A DNA stretch of 64,000 nucleotides from Pseudoxanthomonas indica (lineage in GTDB: Bacteria > Pseudomonadota > Gammaproteobacteria > Xanthomonadales > Xanthomonadaceae). The notes below the pieces were generated by a model. That model was not told where the DNA came from, searched no databases, and worked only from the letters and a program-made list of their open reading frames with translations. Positions 7,751-15,588 of this stretch are shown piece after piece. Both the position numbers and the translations under genes were made by a program. How positions within the stretch are numbered: position 1 is the stretch's first letter; every line of letters begins with the position of its first letter. The stretch covers positions 1 to 64,000 of the forward strand of contig NZ_FUZV01000001.1 of NCBI RefSeq assembly GCF_900167565.1, in the 5' to 3' direction.

Positions 7751-8379
7751 CTACGGGTGGTGCTGGTTCGGCTGTAGCAGGCCGTCTTGCTCGGGTCGGG
7801 CGGTGTAGTCGATGGGCGGTGGCAACCACGCGCCGAAGTTCTTGCTGAAATCGACTTCCCCGCCTTTGGTTACGTACTTCGACACGTAGCCGGTGATGTC
7901 GGCCTGGCTGCGTGGTGCTTCGATGCGGTTGCGGCCAAACTCGCGGTACCAGAACTCGTGCCACTCGTAGCGGCTGGCCAGCTTGTTGAGGTCATCGGTC
8001 GCCGCTGCGGCCACGGCGTGGAAATGCAGGCGCCCGTCCTTGTGGAACTCCTGTCCCCTTGCCCACTGGACGCCGCCATGCCAGCGCGTTGACCACTTGG
8101 GGCCGTAGATTTCGCGGTTGAGGCAACTGACGAAGTACCGAAATGCCTTGTCGGCTGCTTCGCCGTGCATGCCGCCGTTGCGACCCGATTTGCTAATGCG
8201 AAACGTGAGCGTCCAAAACTGTTGCCAGGGGACCCGCCGTAGGAGGTCCGCATAGCCCGCCGCGTGTAAATCAGGAGGCCGCAATTCCTGCAGGTGGTCA
8301 GGTCCGTGGCCTGTGCATCCCGCAGTGTCACCAGAGACCCGCCACAGTGGGCGCACGGGCTGTTCGCGTGTCGATTCAT
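7751..8379 (-). CDS. HUH rolling-circle replication initiator (Rep), apparently split by a -1 frameshift
   Basis: The main frame carries PWQQFWTLTFR, the HUH metal motif LHFHAVA and the catalytic-tyrosine segment YVSKYVTK, so it is a phage Rep that nicks the (+) origin. The most credible start, ATG 8379, overlaps the upstream stop (ATGA, as in the rest of this operon) but is in another frame. It encodes a zinc-ribbon-like start with CAHC and CRNCGLLIYTRR. Joining both needs a -1 shift around 8225-8265. Alternatively Rep starts at ATG 8386 in the main frame with an unrelated N-terminus. Mutation, assembly error or recoding cannot be told apart by eye. Confidence 0.75.
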
Positions 8380-8543
8380 GGCTCATCGCCCTGCCCCGAG
8401 CCAATCAGCCTGATGCGTTCCTCAATCAGCTGGTCGTATTCGCGGCGTTCGTCGTCGGTCTGTGCGCTTCGGCGTGCTTCTGTCAGTTCGTGCAGCTTCA
8501 TGAGGTTCGACCCCCACGGGTCGTCGCAGGGATACTCATCCAT
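8376..8543 (-). CDS. Small acidic prophage protein
   Basis: 55 residues, MDEYPCDDPWGS then a charged helix (MKLHELTEARRSAQTDDERR). It overlaps both neighbours (8 bp with the upstream gene, 4 bp with the next start), consistent with a coupled phage operon. No recognisable domain. The start at 8543 is preferred over an upstream ATG because it fits the overlap pattern. Confidence 0.6.
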   Translation of the reverse strand: MDEYPCDDPWGSNLMKLHELTEARRSAQTDDERREYDQLIEERIRLIGSGQGDEP

Positions 8544-8766
8544 GCGCCCTCCCCTGCCACAGCTTTTCCAGTCGGTCGGACTCATCAATCAACACAGCGC
8601 GGATGCCGCGCCAGACGGTGACTTCCTGATCCGGTATGAAAAGGTCGAGGTTGCCGCCACGACTTAGGACGCGGCTCAAATCGCGCATCTTGTCGTTGGC
8701 TTGTCCGATTAGCCGCTCTACTACGACGTAGCGGGCCTCGATTTGCGTGAGCGTGCGCAGGGTCAT
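8536..8766 (-). CDS. Small helical prophage protein
   Basis: 76 residues, predicted all-helical (TLTQIEARYVVVERLIGQAN...), no membrane segment and no known motif. The ATG overlaps the upstream stop (ATGA). Part of the early leftward operon ahead of Rep; function unknown. Confidence 0.6.
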   Translation of the reverse strand: MTLRTLTQIEARYVVVERLIGQANDKMRDLSRVLSRGGNLDLFIPDQEVTVWRGIRAVLIDESDRLEKLWQGRAHG

Positions 8767-9029
8767 TGGATGTCCTCCGCAACGCGAATGCGTTGAGCCG
8801 CGTCGTGGGCTTCCTGCCGCAAGCGCTCTGCAAGTGCTTGCTCGGCGCGCTCCTGACCGACGTGTTCAAACTGATTGAAGAAGCGGAAGCGCTTCCGATT
8901 CTGCGTATAGCGGTCGAAACGACTCACCAACACGACCGCCCAGCCGAAAACGAAGCACACGATGATCGCCACCATGGCGAATTGCTGGAAACTCAAGACC
9001 GTTTCCCCACCCCATACGGTGATCGGCAT
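8763..9029 (-). CDS. Single-pass membrane protein with charged helical tail
   Basis: 88 residues if started at ATG 9029: a hydrophobic helix FAMVAIIVCFVFGWAVVLV near the N-terminus, then a basic FDRYTQNRKRFRFF stretch and a long charged amphipathic helix. First gene of the leftward phage operon. Its ATG overlaps that of the rightward gene at 9028 (shared CATG), so one of the two starts is probably elsewhere; a TTG ten codons later has a GGGG sequence upstream. Function unknown. Confidence 0.5.
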   Translation of the reverse strand: MPITVWGGETVLSFQQFAMVAIIVCFVFGWAVVLVSRFDRYTQNRKRFRFFNQFEHVGQERAEQALAERLRQEAHDAAQRIRVAEDIQ

Positions 9030-9312
9030 GAGAACGACTCGGGCGCAGATGGAAGCGGATGTCCGCATCGCTCGGCTGGAAGCCCAGGTCGAGGCCTTGG
9101 AGTTCCTTTTGCTCGGGGTACTCACCGGGTCGCGTCGAGATGACTCGATGCAGCGCGGGATTGCTGCCGCCTCGATCTTGCTGACGGAACTCACGGAAGC
9201 ACCTGATGAGCTGCGCAATGCCATTCACCGACAGCGCGTGCGCGACTATTTCGCGGATATTGCTTACGCGGTGTGGCTGGAAGACCCGCCGCCGGATTCC
9301 CCGCGGCACTAA
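9028..9312 (+). CDS. Small coiled-coil prophage protein
   Basis: 94 residues, MRTTRAQMEADVRIARLEAQ then a predicted coiled coil and a C-terminal RVRDYFADIAYAVW segment. Transcribed rightward towards the HTH regulator and divergent from the replication operon, a common place for control proteins. The start at 9028 abuts the divergent start at 9029; an alternative is the ATG 21 bp further in. Function unknown. Confidence 0.5.
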   Translation: MRTTRAQMEADVRIARLEAQVEALEFLLLGVLTGSRRDDSMQRGIAAASILLTELTEAPDELRNAIHRQRVRDYFADIAYAVWLEDPPPDSPRH

Positions 9313-9416
9313 GGCCCGTTGGATTCGCCATGCCCCTATCCCCTGCCCTAGCGCCCTAGAGGTCCCCTGCCCCGGCCTAGGGCGACCGGGGAGGGGGTGG
9401 CTGGCGAACCAGCCGT

Positions 9417-9434
9417 GTTCGGAACATTCCGAAC
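9417..9434. promoter_or_regulatory. Palindromic operator upstream of the phage regulator
   Basis: A perfect inverted repeat GTTCGGAA-CA-TTCCGAAC. Related half-sites follow: GTTCGGA at 9435-9441, CCGAAC at 9455-9460 and TTCCGAAC at 9477-9484, the last one touching the ATG of the HTH gene. The arrangement predicts repressor binding that covers its own promoter. Confidence 0.7.
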
Positions 9435-9484
9435 TGTTCGGAGTTAACCTGACACCGAACATGGTTGTCAAGGACTTTCCGAAC

Positions 9485-9964
9485 ATGAGCATCGTTGCGA
9501 CGCTTCTGGACAAAGCACGGGCCCGAAGAGGGATTCCCACCGACATGGCTCTCGCCGAACGGTTAGGGCGCTCGCGAGCAGTCGTGAGCGAATGGAGAGC
9601 GGGTAAGAGCTACCCTGATGAAGACCTGATCGTCGCCCTGGCAGAGCTTGCGGGTGACGACCCCGGTGAATGGCTACTGGCCATCAAGGCGATTCGGACT
9701 GAGGGTAAAGCCGGCAAAGTATGGGCTTCTTTAGCCAAGCGGCTCGCTACTGCTTCCGCAGTCTTGTTATGCGCAATCGGGCTGGCTGTGGGAACTCCTG
9801 CGCAAGCCGCTCCGGTGCGCAGCACGAGCGCAACAGATGCACAAGGAATGCAGATTATGTCGCTAGGGAATGCAGCTTATGTACCCAAAGAAGCGCAGGG
9901 GCCGAAGCCCCGTATAGCCCTGGAACCTTGCTGGAGCCTTCTCTACCGACGACCCACCGTCTGA
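9485..9964 (+). CDS. Prophage HTH regulator with C-terminal hydrophobic segment
   Basis: 159 residues. N-terminal HTH of Cro/CI type (DMALAERLGRSRAVVSEWRAG, about 19-39) followed by a short acidic linker, then a hydrophobic helix ASAVLLCAIGLAVG (about 98-111). It resembles the DUF3693-type regulators that keep Xanthomonas inoviruses lysogenic. The operator cluster lies directly upstream, consistent with autorepression. The attR repeat falls inside the 3' end, so the last 27 or so residues are encoded by flanking DNA and may differ from the free phage. Confidence 0.7.
   Translation: MSIVATLLDKARARRGIPTDMALAERLGRSRAVVSEWRAGKSYPDEDLIVALAELAGDDPGEWLLAIKAIRTEGKAGKVWASLAKRLATASAVLLCAIGLAVGTPAQAAPVRSTSATDAQGMQIMSLGNAAYVPKEAQGPKPRIALEPCWSLLYRRPTV
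9869..9884. repeat. Right attachment site (attR)
   Basis: AATGCAGCTTATGTAC, identical to 2098-2113. A near-copy AATGCAGATTATGT lies 22 bp to the left (9847-9860), giving a tandem pair of dif-like half-sites. The site lies within the coding sequence of the HTH regulator. Confidence 0.7.
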
Positions 9965-10077
9965 GAGCACGGGACTGGACGACGCCTGCTCAGGCCGCAA
10001 ACAATGCAGTCACCAGGAAGGAATCGACACACTGGAAACGTTGCCTCAACCGTTGAACAAGTCGAAGGGTAACGCTC

Positions 10078-10371
10078 ATGGAAAAAGCAGGATGGCAGGT
10101 CACTGCATTCGCTCTGGGGTTGGCTTGCATCGGCCTCACCGTAGGACTTGCCGCCAACAAGTCCGCTTTGAAGGAAACCGAACGTCAACTTGAGAACACC
10201 AGGAACGCACGGCAGCACCCAACGCAACACAGCGAAACAACGAACTGCGCCACTGAGTTAGCTCCTGAAGCAAATCCTCAGACCTCATGCGTCAGTGGAT
10301 ACAAGCTGATTGACGAACCCAAGGGACTGGAACCCATCATCAAGGATGGTCAGATCGAGAAATGCTCCTGA
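10078..10371 (+). CDS. Small anchored protein with C-terminal two-cysteine motif
   Basis: 97 residues: N-terminal hydrophobic helix (VTAFALGLACIGLTVGLAA), a short coiled coil (LKETERQLENT), a polar linker with one Cys and a C-terminal segment CVSGYKLIDEPKGLEPI ending KCS. Layout and ending parallel the prophage protein at 2501-2914. It lies just outside attR and converges with the next gene. Function unknown. Confidence 0.55.
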   Translation: MEKAGWQVTAFALGLACIGLTVGLAANKSALKETERQLENTRNARQHPTQHSETTNCATELAPEANPQTSCVSGYKLIDEPKGLEPIIKDGQIEKCS

Positions 10372-10386
10372 TCTATCTGTTCCCGC

Positions 10387-10806
10387 TTATCCACCCTGAC
10401 ACCGCTGCCAACCGCCATCTGGTGCATGAACCTGTTCCCAGCCGTTCGACAAGCGCTTGAAGGCCTGCCCGCCAACGCATGCATAACCGAGCTGCTTCGC
10501 TTCGGGAGCCCCAAGGCCAGGCAGCACGATGACGCTCGATGAAGGTGCCGGTCGCCCGGCCCGCCGGGCTTCGTTCTGAAGCGTCATGTTCTCGATGCTG
10601 TTGCAGTAACCCATCATCATGGGGTGCGGATGACGGCGATACTGATCGCAATTGAACGGCGTCGTGTCCTTTGCCGTGGAGTTGTACGCGGCACGAGGGG
10701 CGGCCGGCGGAGGCGGTGCCGGCTTCCCCTTGGCAGTTCGTACCTGCGCAAATACAGGTATGGCCACGCAGAGGGTCAATAGCAGTCCGCAAAGAATCCT
10801 TCCCAT
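10387..10806 (-). CDS. Secreted protein with C-terminal two-cysteine motif
   Basis: 139 residues with a signal peptide (LCGLLLTLCVAIPVFAQ, cleavage about residue 20), a proline-rich stretch, a middle cysteine pair (FNCDQYRRHPHPMMMGYCNS) and a C-terminal CVGGQAFKRLSNGWEQV ... C module shared with two neighbours. A GGGAGGAG ribosome site precedes the ATG. Predicted periplasmic with disulfides. Function unknown. Confidence 0.6.
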   Translation of the reverse strand: MGRILCGLLLTLCVAIPVFAQVRTAKGKPAPPPPAAPRAAYNSTAKDTTPFNCDQYRRHPHPMMMGYCNSIENMTLQNEARRAGRPAPSSSVIVLPGLGAPEAKQLGYACVGGQAFKRLSNGWEQVHAPDGGWQRCQGG

Positions 10807-10874
10807 GAAGCTCCTCCCGTCCTTTCAGGAAGAGCTTACCTCACGCCTGGCCCGTCGCTTGGGGCGACGGAACC

Positions 10875-13800
10875 TTACTCTGCCTGCCCTGCTCCCAGCA
10901 GCTCGATTTCAGCCAAGGAGAACTGATCTCCCTTGCTCGCAGCAGTCACCGTCAGCCGGTAGTGGCGATAACTTCCCGGCGTCCTGAGCTGGAACGGTCG
11001 GGTGTAGTGCGCCCATTCAAAGGTCTCGCCGGAGCGCCGATCCAGTTCCTTCCAGGTCGTGCCGTCACTCGAACCTTCGAGCACCCAGCCTGTCGGGTAA
11101 CCACCCTGGGTACCGGATGTGAGCGTGTAGTAGCGGACCTTGGCGCCTGAATTCTGCTTGAGCTCATACGCGATCGATACCGGCGTCGAAGCCGGGAAAA
11201 GCGCTTCCGTCAGCGAGTTGTCATCGAAGAGTTGGGCGCAGGTATCGCCACCTTTCACATTGCAACTGCCACGACCTGTTGCCGTGACATCCGCCAGAGC
11301 AGCGGGACGCGAATCGCCCTGCGTCAGCGAGGGTGGCAATGCCGCCTCGTCACTGCCCCACTTCGCCGGTTGCGGCGACATCGTGAACTCGATCTGGCCG
11401 CCTTGCGCCAATAAACGGTGCGGAATGACCGTGCGATTCCAGGCCTTTCCATTGACGGTGACGCCAGCGACGTAGACATTCTTCGCGCTGTTCTGCGGCG
11501 CGTTGATCACCAGCGTCTTGCCGCCTTCCAGGTGCAGCGTGGCGCGGGTGAACAGCGGCGAGCCAATCGCCAGGTTCTCACTGCCCATCTGCAGCGGATA
11601 GAAACCCATCGCCGACAACAGCCACCACGCCGAAGATTCACCATTGTCTTCGTCGCCCGGATAGCCCTGGCCAATCTCCGAGCCGATGTACATCCGCGCC
11701 AGCGTCTCGCGCACGATTTCCTGGGTGCGCCAGGGCTGTCCGGCATACAGGTACATCCACGGCACATGGTGGGCGACCTGGTTCGAGAACCCCCACTGCC
11801 CCATGCGCACGTCGCGCGCTTCGACCATCTCGTGGATCACGCCACCGTAGGAACCCGGGAAGCCCGCGGTTTCCGGAGACGCGAAGTATTCGTCCAGCTT
11901 GCGCGCCAACCCTTGTCGACCACCGTACAGGCTTGCCAGACCCTGGCCATCGTGCGGCACCAGGAAGGCGAAGCCCCAGCCATTGGTTTCGGTGTAATCG
12001 TGTTCGTGGCCCCACACACGCGGGTCGTAGTCGCCAGGCGCTGACTTCCATGCGCCATTGGCGGCGCGTCCCTGGAAGAAGCCAATGCCGGGATCAAACA
12101 TCCGCACATAGTTCAGCGCCCGATCGCGGTAGTACGCGCTCTCTTCGCGCAGACGCTCGGGCGGAAGAATCGGCTTGGGAGCCTTGGCCATGGCAGCGAG
12201 CATGTTGCTGATGCCGTAGTCATTGATGTATCCCTCCAGCGCCCAGGACAGGCCCTCCCCTACCGAGCTTGGGGTGTAACCGATGAAAGGCGCTTCCTGC
12301 ATGCCCTTGCGGCCGACGTGTTCGTCCGGCGGCAGCACCGCGGCGTTCTTGATCGCCGCCGCATAGAGTCCGGCGGCGTCCAGGCCCGGTACGCCCTTGA
12401 CCCAGGCGTCGGCAAAGGCCACGTCCGAGCTGGTTCCGGTCATGAGGTTCGCATAGCCGGGCGATGACCAACGCGGTACCCAGCCACCATCGCGATAGTG
12501 CTGGATGAAGCCGTTGACCATTTCACCTGCATGCTCCGGCGCGAACAAGGCATGTGCCGCCCATGCCGTGCGATAGGTGTCCCAGAACCCGTTGTTGACG
12601 TAGACCTTGCCGTCCGCGATCACGGCGCCCGTCTGCGTGGCCGTGCTGCTGGCCGCAATCTCCTTGCCAGCGTCGGACTGCACCGCGTGGCGCCATACCG
12701 GCGCGCTGTTGCTGCCGACATTTTCGTGCGCCGAGTTCGGATACAGGAACAGGCGGTACAGATTGGAATACAGCGTGGTCAGCTGGTCCTCGCTAGCGCC
12801 CTCCACTTCCAACACGCGCAGCTTCTGGTCCCACGCCTGCTGTGCGCGTTCGCGAACGTCGTCGAAGCTGTCGGTCTTTGCGATCTCCAGATCCAGGTTG
12901 TGCCGGGCCTGCTCGATGCTGATCAGCGAGGTGGCGATGCGCATGCTGACGCTGCGCTGTGCGCCGGCGTCGAAGCGGTAGTAGCCGGCTACGTTGCGGC
13001 GCGTGGGCGCAGCTTTCTGCCCGTCGTTCGCCATCAGCTTGCCTGAGGCGATGACCGGCCGGTCGAACCTGGCATAGACGAACATCCGGCTTGCGCCATT
13101 GGACAAGCCGCTGCGGGTGTCGGTGTAGCCGGTGAGCTCGCCGGTCTCCGGCGAGAGGGTCAGGCCGCCGCGATCGTCGACATTGTCGAAAACGAGGCTG
13201 GCATCGTCACCGGGAAAAGCGAAGCGCAGGATGGCCGCATGGTCGGTCGGTGCGACCTCGGCCACGATGCCGTTGTCGAAACGGACTCGGTAATGATGCG
13301 GCCGCGCGATTTCGTTCTCGTGGGTGAAGGTCAATGCGCGCTCGGCACGGTGGATGGGAGGCACGCCCTTCGCCATCGAGGGCATGACCTGGAAGGTCTG
13401 CCGATCGCCCATCCAAGGGCTGGTCTCGTGGGTCAGCGTCAGGGCTTCCAGGCGTGGCCGGTTCTGGGCGTCATTGCGCTTGGCGTACTCGTAGAACCAG
13501 CTCAGCGAACCGGCATCGGTCATCGGCGCCCAGAAGTTGAAACCATGCGGCATGGCCGTGGCCGGGATGTTGTTGCCGCGCGAGAAGCTGCCGCTGGAAT
13601 TGGTGCCACGCGTGGTCAGTACGCGATCGCTGGGGCGCAGGTCGGACGTGGGCGGCGACGATTCGCCGATGTGGATGTCATCCACCCACCCGCCGAATCC
13701 TTTCGCAGCCGCAGGACCGTCATGGGAAAGCAGGATGCGCTTGATGGTTTTGCCCGCAGCGACGGCGCCGAACTGCGATGCTTTCTGGTTCCACTGCTGC

Positions 13801-14342
13801 GTATAGAGCGACTTCGACTCGCCCTGCCCTCGCGGCGAAAGCAGGAAACCCTGCTGGTCCAGCGCACCCAGGTCCGAGAGACGGCTTCCATCGTCGAACT
13901 CCAGGTCAACGGCGGTCCAGGTACTCGGATAGGCCAGGTCATCCTGGATGAAGCGCGGGAAGATTCGATAACTGAGCTCGGTGCTGGGCGTGACCGGAAT
14001 GTTCACCGCAAACAGCACCTGGCGGGCGCTGCCGGCGGCGGCGCGTGGCTGGCCATCGTATTGAAGCGAGTGCACGCCGGTGAAGCCGACGTGCGTGCGC
14101 GCGGTGTAAGCCTCATCGGGGCCATCGGCGAGACGCACCCGCATCGAAGCGCCGCCGGCGCTTTCGCCCCGCTCGAGGGTGGGCTGCGGATCGCCGGCTT
14201 CGAACGAGCTATGGAATTGCCCGGCCGCGGCCACGGTCGGCGCCGGGCCAGCGGGTCGCGGCGTGCATGCCGCCAGGGACAGGACAGTCAGGGCGCTGCA
14301 GGTTGTGAGGAGCAGGCCGAACGGCTTTGATTTCGTGGTCAC
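10875..14342 (-). CDS. GH92 alpha-mannosidase lipoprotein with C-terminal carbohydrate-binding module
   Basis: 1155 residues. A lipobox LSLAAC near residue 26 predicts an outer-membrane lipoprotein. GH92 landmarks follow: FNFWAPMTDAGSLSWFY, TLTHETSPWMGDRQ, NGFWDTYRTAWAAHALF and PGDEDNGESSAWWLLS, containing the conserved catalytic-acid region. The C-terminus (about 1020-1155) is a discoidin/F5-8C-like beta sandwich. GH92 enzymes remove mannose from N-glycans or yeast mannan with inversion. The start is GTG 14342, overlapping the kinase stop (GTGA) with AAGGG upstream. Probably exported to trim mannosides before uptake by the TonB receptor at 15982. Confidence 0.9.
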   Translation of the reverse strand: MTTKSKPFGLLLTTCSALTVLSLAACTPRPAGPAPTVAAAGQFHSSFEAGDPQPTLERGESAGGASMRVRLADGPDEAYTARTHVGFTGVHSLQYDGQPRAAAGSARQVLFAVNIPVTPSTELSYRIFPRFIQDDLAYPSTWTAVDLEFDDGSRLSDLGALDQQGFLLSPRGQGESKSLYTQQWNQKASQFGAVAAGKTIKRILLSHDGPAAAKGFGGWVDDIHIGESSPPTSDLRPSDRVLTTRGTNSSGSFSRGNNIPATAMPHGFNFWAPMTDAGSLSWFYEYAKRNDAQNRPRLEALTLTHETSPWMGDRQTFQVMPSMAKGVPPIHRAERALTFTHENEIARPHHYRVRFDNGIVAEVAPTDHAAILRFAFPGDDASLVFDNVDDRGGLTLSPETGELTGYTDTRSGLSNGASRMFVYARFDRPVIASGKLMANDGQKAAPTRRNVAGYYRFDAGAQRSVSMRIATSLISIEQARHNLDLEIAKTDSFDDVRERAQQAWDQKLRVLEVEGASEDQLTTLYSNLYRLFLYPNSAHENVGSNSAPVWRHAVQSDAGKEIAASSTATQTGAVIADGKVYVNNGFWDTYRTAWAAHALFAPEHAGEMVNGFIQHYRDGGWVPRWSSPGYANLMTGTSSDVAFADAWVKGVPGLDAAGLYAAAIKNAAVLPPDEHVGRKGMQEAPFIGYTPSSVGEGLSWALEGYINDYGISNMLAAMAKAPKPILPPERLREESAYYRDRALNYVRMFDPGIGFFQGRAANGAWKSAPGDYDPRVWGHEHDYTETNGWGFAFLVPHDGQGLASLYGGRQGLARKLDEYFASPETAGFPGSYGGVIHEMVEARDVRMGQWGFSNQVAHHVPWMYLYAGQPWRTQEIVRETLARMYIGSEIGQGYPGDEDNGESSAWWLLSAMGFYPLQMGSENLAIGSPLFTRATLHLEGGKTLVINAPQNSAKNVYVAGVTVNGKAWNRTVIPHRLLAQGGQIEFTMSPQPAKWGSDEAALPPSLTQGDSRPAALADVTATGRGSCNVKGGDTCAQLFDDNSLTEALFPASTPVSIAYELKQNSGAKVRYYTLTSGTQGGYPTGWVLEGSSDGTTWKELDRRSGETFEWAHYTRPFQLRTPGSYRHYRLTVTAASKGDQFSLAEIELLGAGQAE

Positions 14343-15352
14343 CGAAATTTCCCTTGAAAGTGTGTGGCGGTTCCGCCGTAGGTTTCGTTGAGCAGTTGGT
14401 CCACTTCCTGCAGCAGCGGCATGGCGGCGAAGGCGCCCTTGCGCGTCACCGCGAGCGCGCCGACCGAAGCCGCAAATCGCAGCGCTTGTTCGACGGCATC
14501 GCGATCGCTGATGAACCCAGTCAGGTGCGCCGCATCCACCCCTGTGCTGACCAGATGAAAGAGTAGCCCACCGACAAACGCGTCCCCTGCAGCGGTGGTA
14601 TCGATCGCGTTGACGCGGGGAGTATGCAGTTCCCCTGCCCCGTCTGCGCCGTACCAGCGCAGCGGCAACGCACCATCGGTGACCACGACCCAACGAACGC
14701 CTGCCAGCATGAGCCTGCGCAGCACGGCCTGCTCGGTGGTTCCTTCGGCGAGATACTCGAGTTCGTTGCGCGCGAGCTTGACCACATCGGCGAGCTCCAG
14801 GGCTTGCCATAGCAACGGGCGCGGATCGACCTGTGCGTCCCACAACATCGGTCGCAGGTTGAGGTCCATGCTGACCAGCGCGCCGGCCTGGCGCGCGATC
14901 CGCATGCCATGCAAGGTGGCGCCCGCCGCCGGCTCGCCGGTCAAGCTGTTGGAACACACGTGGAGCGCGCCCGCGCCTGCGAAAAGCTCGGCCGGAAAAT
15001 CCTCGGCACGGAACATCAGGTCGGCGGCGGGTGGTCGGTAGAAGCTGAAGCTGCGTTCGCCGTGGTGGTCCAGGGCGACGAAGGCCAATGCGGTAGGCGC
15101 GGCGTCGGTCTGCACAACGTTGGCGATGCCGACACCTGCCGTCTGCAGGCTCTCCAACAGGAAATTGCCGAACATGTCGGCTCCGAGCGCGCCCACAAAC
15201 TGGGTCGGAACGCCTAGCCTGGCGGCCGCAACGGCGACGTTGGCCGGCGCGCCGCCGGCATGCTGGTGGAAGCTGCGTGGCGCGCCCGGTGTGGAAGTTG
15301 GTTCGGCGAAGAAATCAATCAGCGCCTCGCCAAAGCAAAAGAGGGTTCGCAT
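14339..15352 (-). CDS. PfkB-family sugar kinase (fructokinase-like)
   Basis: 337 residues starting MRTLFCFGEALIDFFAE, with the PfkB signature GGAPANVAVAAARLG and C-terminal anion-hole/catalytic motif DTTAAGDAF. The family usually has GAGD; Ala replaces the first Gly while the catalytic Asp is kept. Predicted to phosphorylate fructose or a related sugar in the cytoplasm. Coupled to GH92 by a 4-bp overlap. Together they suggest mannose to fructose (via an isomerase) to fructose-6-P. The start at 15352 lies 7 nt after the stop of a small ORF; ATG 15400 is the alternative. Confidence 0.85.
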   Translation of the reverse strand: MRTLFCFGEALIDFFAEPTSTPGAPRSFHQHAGGAPANVAVAAARLGVPTQFVGALGADMFGNFLLESLQTAGVGIANVVQTDAAPTALAFVALDHHGERSFSFYRPPAADLMFRAEDFPAELFAGAGALHVCSNSLTGEPAAGATLHGMRIARQAGALVSMDLNLRPMLWDAQVDPRPLLWQALELADVVKLARNELEYLAEGTTEQAVLRRLMLAGVRWVVVTDGALPLRWYGADGAGELHTPRVNAIDTTAAGDAFVGGLLFHLVSTGVDAAHLTGFISDRDAVEQALRFAASVGALAVTRKGAFAAMPLLQEVDQLLNETYGGTATHFQGKFR

Positions 15353-15359
15353 ATCGACT

Positions 15360-15521
15360 TCAGGCCTCGCCGCCGGCCCGCAGGGCGCCGTCATGGCCAA
15401 GCCGATCCCGGCGCAGGGCCTGTTCTGAAGTCTCGGATGCCACGCGGACGGTATGAGTTACATCGCAAAAGCGACTCGCCCTGCCCGGCCGGGTTTTGGG
15501 TTTTGGCATGGCTGCTTCCAT
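15360..15521 (-). CDS. Candidate 53-residue leader ORF upstream of the sugar kinase
   Basis: Starts MEAAMPKPKTRPGRASRF and ends 7 nt before the kinase ATG. A GAGGAG sequence lies 7 nt upstream of its ATG 15521, better than any ribosome site for the kinase itself, so it could be a translated leader that couples to the kinase. The sequence is basic and resembles no known protein. It may equally be non-coding leader RNA. Confidence 0.35.
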   Translation of the reverse strand: MEAAMPKPKTRPGRASRFCDVTHTVRVASETSEQALRRDRLGHDGALRAGGEA

Positions 15522-15588
15522 TGCGTTCTCCTCGATGCGGATTTGAGCGGGCATCAGCCAGAGATTGACCAGCCACCCCTGTGGCCTG

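Larger units (their letters stand above)
2098..9884. mobile_element. Filamentous (inovirus) prophage, about 7.8 kb
   Basis: The element is bounded by a 16-bp direct repeat. Inside is the full inovirus gene set on the minus strand: HUH replication protein, ssDNA-binding protein, small membrane proteins, a pVIII-like coat with signal peptide, a long secreted adsorption protein, a DUF2523/pVI-like protein and a Zot/pI ATPase. Accessory genes sit at the left end and an HTH regulator at the right. No integrase or transposase is present, consistent with use of host XerCD. Gene order and size match Xanthomonas/Stenotrophomonas inoviruses. The Rep gene appears frameshifted, so autonomous replication is uncertain. 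Confidence 0.9.

Noticed and set aside
10852..10870. GC hairpin after GH92 as terminator
   Set aside because: CCGTCGC/GCGACGG pairs well but has no T-tract on the minus strand.
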